Assembly (NCBI GenBank): GCA_028288705.1
Contig: JAQBNH010000016.1
Coordinates: forward strand, 25,709 to 89,708
DNA from: Ferruginibacter sp.
GTDB taxonomy: Bacteria; Bacteroidota; Bacteroidia; Chitinophagales; Chitinophagaceae
Direction of reading: 5' to 3'
Length of the DNA: 64,000 nt
Positions 61,220 to 64,000 of the stretch are shown here, one piece after another (within the stretch, counting starts at the first letter, position 1; the number at the start of each line of letters is the position of its first letter). The translations under genes and the position numbers were made by a program. Under the pieces are notes generated by a model. It saw nothing but the letters and a program-made list of their open reading frames with translations. It ran no database searches and was not told the DNA's origin.

Positions 61220-63367
61220 TTACTCTTCGATCTTCATTTTACCTTTTGCTTTTGCCATTACTTCTTCAGCAATTGCATTTGGTGCAGGAGCATAATGACT
61301 GAACTCCATGGTAGAGGTTGCACGGCCGGAAGACAATGAACGCAGTTGGGTTACATAACCGAACATTTCGCTCAACGGAACTTTAGCCTTGATCACCTGT
61401 ACACCATGTTTGCTGTCCATACCTTCCAGCATACCACGACGGCGGTTCAAATCACCTGTTACATCACCCATGTATTGGTCTGGTGTTAACACCTCCACTT
61501 TCATGATTGGTTCCAGCAATACTGGTTTTGCTTTGCGGCCGGCTTCACGGTAACCTTGCTTAGCACAAAGTTCGAAAGACATCGCATCACTATCCACCTG
61601 GTGGAAGCTACCATCAAACACACGTACTTTCATGCTTTCCATTGGATAGCCTGCCAGTACACCTGTTGTCATCGCTGTTTCAAAACCTTTCTGGATAGCA
61701 GGAACAAATTCTTTGGGAATGGATCCACCAAACAAACCATTTACGAACTGGAAGTTTGATTTACCTTCTTTCAAAAACTCTTCATCTGCAGGCCCGATCT
61801 CGAATACGATATCGGCAAACTTACCACGACCACCCGTTTGCTTTTTCAGCGTTTCACGGTGTTCGATAGAGTTATGGAATGCCTCTTTATAAGCAACCTG
61901 GGGAGCACCCTGGTTAATTTCTACTTTAAATTCACGACGCATCCTGTCTACGATGATCTCCAGGTGCAACTCGCCCATTCCACTAAGGATTGTCTGGCCG
62001 GTTTCTTCATCTGTTTTTACGCGCAGTGTCGGATCTTCTTCCACCAATTTGGCAATCGCCATACCCATTTTATCTACGTCAGCCTGAGTTTTTGGCTCAA
62101 CTGCTACAGAGATAACCGGTTCAGGGAAAGTCATAGCTTCCAGAACGATCGGGTTGTTTTCGTTACAAAGGGTATCACCGGTTTTGATGTCTTTAAAACC
62201 AACAGCAGCACCGATATCACCAGCTTCGATATAATCAACCGGGTTTTGTTTGTTCGCGTGCATCTGCATGATACGGCTGATACGCTCATTCTTACCTGTA
62301 CGGGTATTCAGAACATAAGAACCAGAATCCAGGCGGCCGCTATAGGCCCGGAAGAACGCTAAACGTCCTACGAAAGGATCCGTCATGATCTTAAATGCCA
62401 AAGCACTGAATGGTTCTTTCACATCGCAATGACGCAATAATTCTTCGCCGGTATCAGGGTTAGTTCCTTTTACAGCTTCGATATCCATCGGACCAGGAAG
62501 GTATCTTACGATCGCATCCAGGGCAGTTTGTACACCTTTATTTTTGAAAGAAGAACCGCACATCATCGGGATGATAGAGATATCGATCGTTGCTTTACGG
62601 ATCGCTTCATGGATCTCATCTTCAGTGATCGTGTTCGGATCATCAAAGAATTTTTCCAATAGTTGCTCATCGTAATCTGCAACAGCTTCAATCAGGTGCT
62701 GACGCCATTCGTTTACTTCTTCCAGCATTTCTTCAGGAATCGGCACTTCGTTGTAAGTCATACCTTGTCCTGCTTCATCCCAAATCATTCCCTTCATTGT
62801 GATCAGATCAACCACACCTTTAAATCCATCTTCAGCGCCGATTGGCAACTGTAATGGAACGGCTTTCGCACCTAACATTTCCTTGATTTGTTTTACAACA
62901 TTCAGGAAGTCGGCACCTGCACGGTCCATTTTATTTACGAAACCGATACGTGGAACCTTGTAACGGTTCGCCTGGCGCCAAACGGTTTCAGACTGTGGTT
63001 CTACACCAGATACGGCGCAGAATAAAGCCAGTAAACCATCCAGTACACGGAGGGAACGTTCTACCTCTACGGTAAAATCCACGTGACCCGGAGTATCGAT
63101 GATGTTGAATTTGTATTGTTTTGTATCCGGTGTTTTTTTGTTTTGCACCATTGGAAAGTTCCAGAAGCAGGTAGTTGCAGCAGAAGTAATGGTAATACCT
63201 CTTTCCTGTTCCTGTGCCATCCAGTCCATTGTAGCAGCACCATCATGTACTTCACCGATCTTATGGTTCACACCGGTGTAGTAAAGGATACGCTCAGTAG
63301 TTGTGGTCTTACCTGCATCGATATGTGCGGCAATACCAAAGTTTCGTTGATAACGTAAATCGCCCAT
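61220..63367 (-). CDS. fusA: Elongation factor G
   Basis: EF-G drives ribosomal translocation. The 715-residue product has GTPase motifs G1 [22 protein letters not shown]3 [15 protein letters not shown] and G4 [11 protein letters not shown]. Domains II-V follow (domain [28 protein letters not shown]-terminal [20 protein letters not shown]). I start at [17 protein letters not shown] (63367), since the longer frame to 63427 adds a non-conserved N-terminus. A -7 box at 63547 implies a leader of about 175 bases. It is not in an str operon here: rpsL, rpsG and tuf are absent. Confidence 0.97.
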   Translation of the reverse strand: MGDLRYQRNFGIAAHIDAGKTTTTERILYYTGVNHKIGEVHDGAATMDWMAQEQERGITITSAATTCFWNFPMVQNKKTPDTKQYKFNIIDTPGHVDFTVEVERSLRVLDGLLALFCAVSGVEPQSETVWRQANRYKVPRIGFVNKMDRAGADFLNVVKQIKEMLGAKAVPLQLPIGAEDGFKGVVDLITMKGMIWDEAGQGMTYNEVPIPEEMLEEVNEWRQHLIEAVADYDEQLLEKFFDDPNTITEDEIHEAIRKATIDISIIPMMCGSSFKNKGVQTALDAIVRYLPGPMDIEAVKGTNPDTGEELLRHCDVKEPFSALAFKIMTDPFVGRLAFFRAYSGRLDSGSYVLNTRTGKNERISRIMQMHANKQNPVDYIEAGDIGAAVGFKDIKTGDTLCNENNPIVLEAMTFPEPVISVAVEPKTQADVDKMGMAIAKLVEEDPTLRVKTDEETGQTILSGMGELHLEIIVDRMRREFKVEINQGAPQVAYKEAFHNSIEHRETLKKQTGGRGKFADIVFEIGPADEEFLKEGKSNFQFVNGLFGGSIPKEFVPAIQKGFETAMTTGVLAGYPMESMKVRVFDGSFHQVDSDAMSFELCAKQGYREAGRKAKPVLLEPIMKVEVLTPDQYMGDVTGDLNRRRGMLEGMDSKHGVQVIKAKVPLSEMFGYVTQLRSLSSGRATSTMEFSHYAPAPNAIAEEVMAKAKGKMKIEE

Positions 63368-63842
63368 CTTTGTTAATTTTATTGTTGAATGTGAATGTTG
63401 TTGTTGCCTTCGTTCTGTTTGCGGCATAGAGCACCCCTTAGAAAACCAGGCTGGTTGCCGGTCCGGGGTCTGTGGTATGTATTTAAGCTCTCATATAATG
63501 CTAAATTGTTCCGCATCGTCCTTATTTGCGGAAGCTTTTAGCGCGGCAAAGATAAGGGTTTTTTGTTATTCCCATTGGGGGTTTTAAGGAAATTTTAGGA
63601 GGTGGGGTGGGGCCGGGAATTTGTAATTGGGAATTGGGAATTGGGATGAACAGTATGCTACTGCGGTATGATCAGCACTAATCAACGGGTTTGGAGATGG
63701 TTGAGTAGTTGGGTGGTTGGGTGGTTCTTTGTGGGAATTGGGAATTTGGAATTGGTCGTTAAAGCGCACAAGTGTCATGTCTCCGCTTATGGGTTAGAGA
63801 GTTCCACCCAATAACCAATTACTAATTCCAGTTTGGGTATGC
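63368..63842. other. Gene-free spacer: fusA leader and repeat tracts
   Basis: About 475 bases hold the fusA leader, a -7 box near 63547, heptamer tracts (GGGAATT units, about 63621-63647 and 63733-63756), and an octamer tract (GTTGAGTA then two GTTGGGTG, 63700-63726) like that at 60767. ACTAATCAACGG at 63678 is identical to 61007-61018. The frame at 63584-63778 reads through the repeats and is not a gene. Confidence 0.75.
63547..63554 (-). promoter_or_regulatory. -7 box of fusA
   Basis: TATCTTTG on the minus strand, followed by GCCGCG. The -33 region has no good TTTG. The leader would be about 175 bases. Confidence 0.5.
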
Positions 63843-64000
63843 TCAATTAAGTGTGTCATTTTTTAATACACGATCTCCAAAGTGGTTGATGAGGGCTGAT
63901 CGTACTGCAGCCCAGCCGAACATTTGTCCTTCCCATTTAGTATTTGCATTGATGGTTGCAAGATAAATTTGTTTTACGATAGCCCCTTCGGAACTGAAGG
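63843..64000 (-). mobile_element. C-terminal end of a probable IS256/Mutator-type transposase (5' part outside window)
   Basis: Translating the minus strand from the right edge gives 51 residues ending at TGA (63843-63845), with no stop inside. The sequence (SSEGAIVKQIYLATINANTK, then WEGQMFGWAAVRSALINHFGDRV) matches the C-terminal pattern of IS256-family transposases (YLA...KKW...W....NQF...FxDR). The catalytic DDE residues lie outside the window. The element's left end must lie at or left of 63842, but I cannot place its terminal repeat. Confidence 0.65.

Noticed and set aside
61838..62362. Plus-strand 174-residue frame over fusA
   Set aside because: It is antisense to EF-G with no recognisable domain.
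63584..63778. 64-residue minus-strand frame rich in Pro, Asn and His
   Set aside because: It is a translation of the heptamer and octamer repeats and not a gene.
1..64000. tRNA or rRNA genes
   Set aside because: Spacers were read on both strands for T-loop and acceptor-stem patterns and none was seen; a covariance-model search would be needed to exclude them fully.

Overview
The window is a piece of a Bacteroidota chromosome, most likely from a member of the Chitinophagaceae. The evidence is consistent: promoters fit the Bacteroidota form (TTTG, about 20 bases, TAnnTTTG), and a secreted giant protein carries a type IX secretion (T9SS) C-terminal sorting domain. Lineage-typical genes such as DUF5683, DUF4296, DUF4835/PorD, DUF4954 and a BamD-RpoZ pair are present. 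The alpha operon order infA-rpmJ-rpsM-rpsK-rpsD-rpoA-rplQ is also as expected. Nearly all of the window is ordinary housekeeping sequence. No tRNA, rRNA, CRISPR array or complete prophage was seen.

Layout. 1-1.9 kb: end of parB, a DUF5683 protein and dapB. 2-6.9 kb: two tandem paralogous TPR histidine kinases and a LuxR-type response regulator. 6.9-9.6 kb: two outer-membrane barrel proteins, a spacer with a 46-bp palindrome, kdsA and a small PspC protein. 9.8-16.2 kb: mitochondrial-type aconitase, a coiled-coil secreted protein, an MtfA-like peptidase, a small SET protein, mgtE and a histidine phosphatase. 16.3-22.6 kb: glmS, DUF4954, and a periplasmic-binding-protein/histidine-kinase fusion with its CheY-like partner. 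22.6-28.1 kb (minus): infA-to-rplQ alpha operon, then carA-aroQ. 28.2-38.6 kb: a lipoprotein, an OmpA protein, tgt, a GT2 glycosyltransferase, rsmG, an orphan response regulator, M1 peptidase, rsmI, purS, pssA and pepP. 38.8-47.8 kb: pckA, a glycine-zipper protein, then a minus-strand run ompA / bamD-rpoZ / coaBC-porD-DUF4296-scoA-scoB. 48-53.3 kb: polyprenyl synthase, recJ, a methyltransferase and htpG. 53.4-59.1 kb: a 1666-residue T9SS cargo with a PHP metallohydrolase domain, then a YqgE/AlgH protein. 59.1-64 kb: an orphan protein, a second 46-bp palindrome, a DEDD exonuclease, repeat-rich spacers on both sides of fusA, and a transposase C-terminus cut by the right edge.

How the genes fit together. 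Envelope biogenesis is prominent: kdsA and glmS make LPS and peptidoglycan precursors, pssA makes phospholipid, bamD inserts outer-membrane proteins, and PorD belongs to the secretion system that should export the giant PHP protein. Signalling is carried by three kinases and four response-regulator-type proteins in two clear modules plus one orphan regulator. Translation genes (alpha operon, fusA, tgt, rsmG, rsmI) are scattered through the window.

The features least explained by known annotation are a 46-bp palindromic repeat present at two loci 51 kb apart with paired compensatory substitutions, octamer and heptamer repeat spacers flanking fusA, several promoters whose -7 box lies only 4-13 bases before the start codon, and apparent loss of zinc ligands in L36 and in tRNA-guanine transglycosylase.
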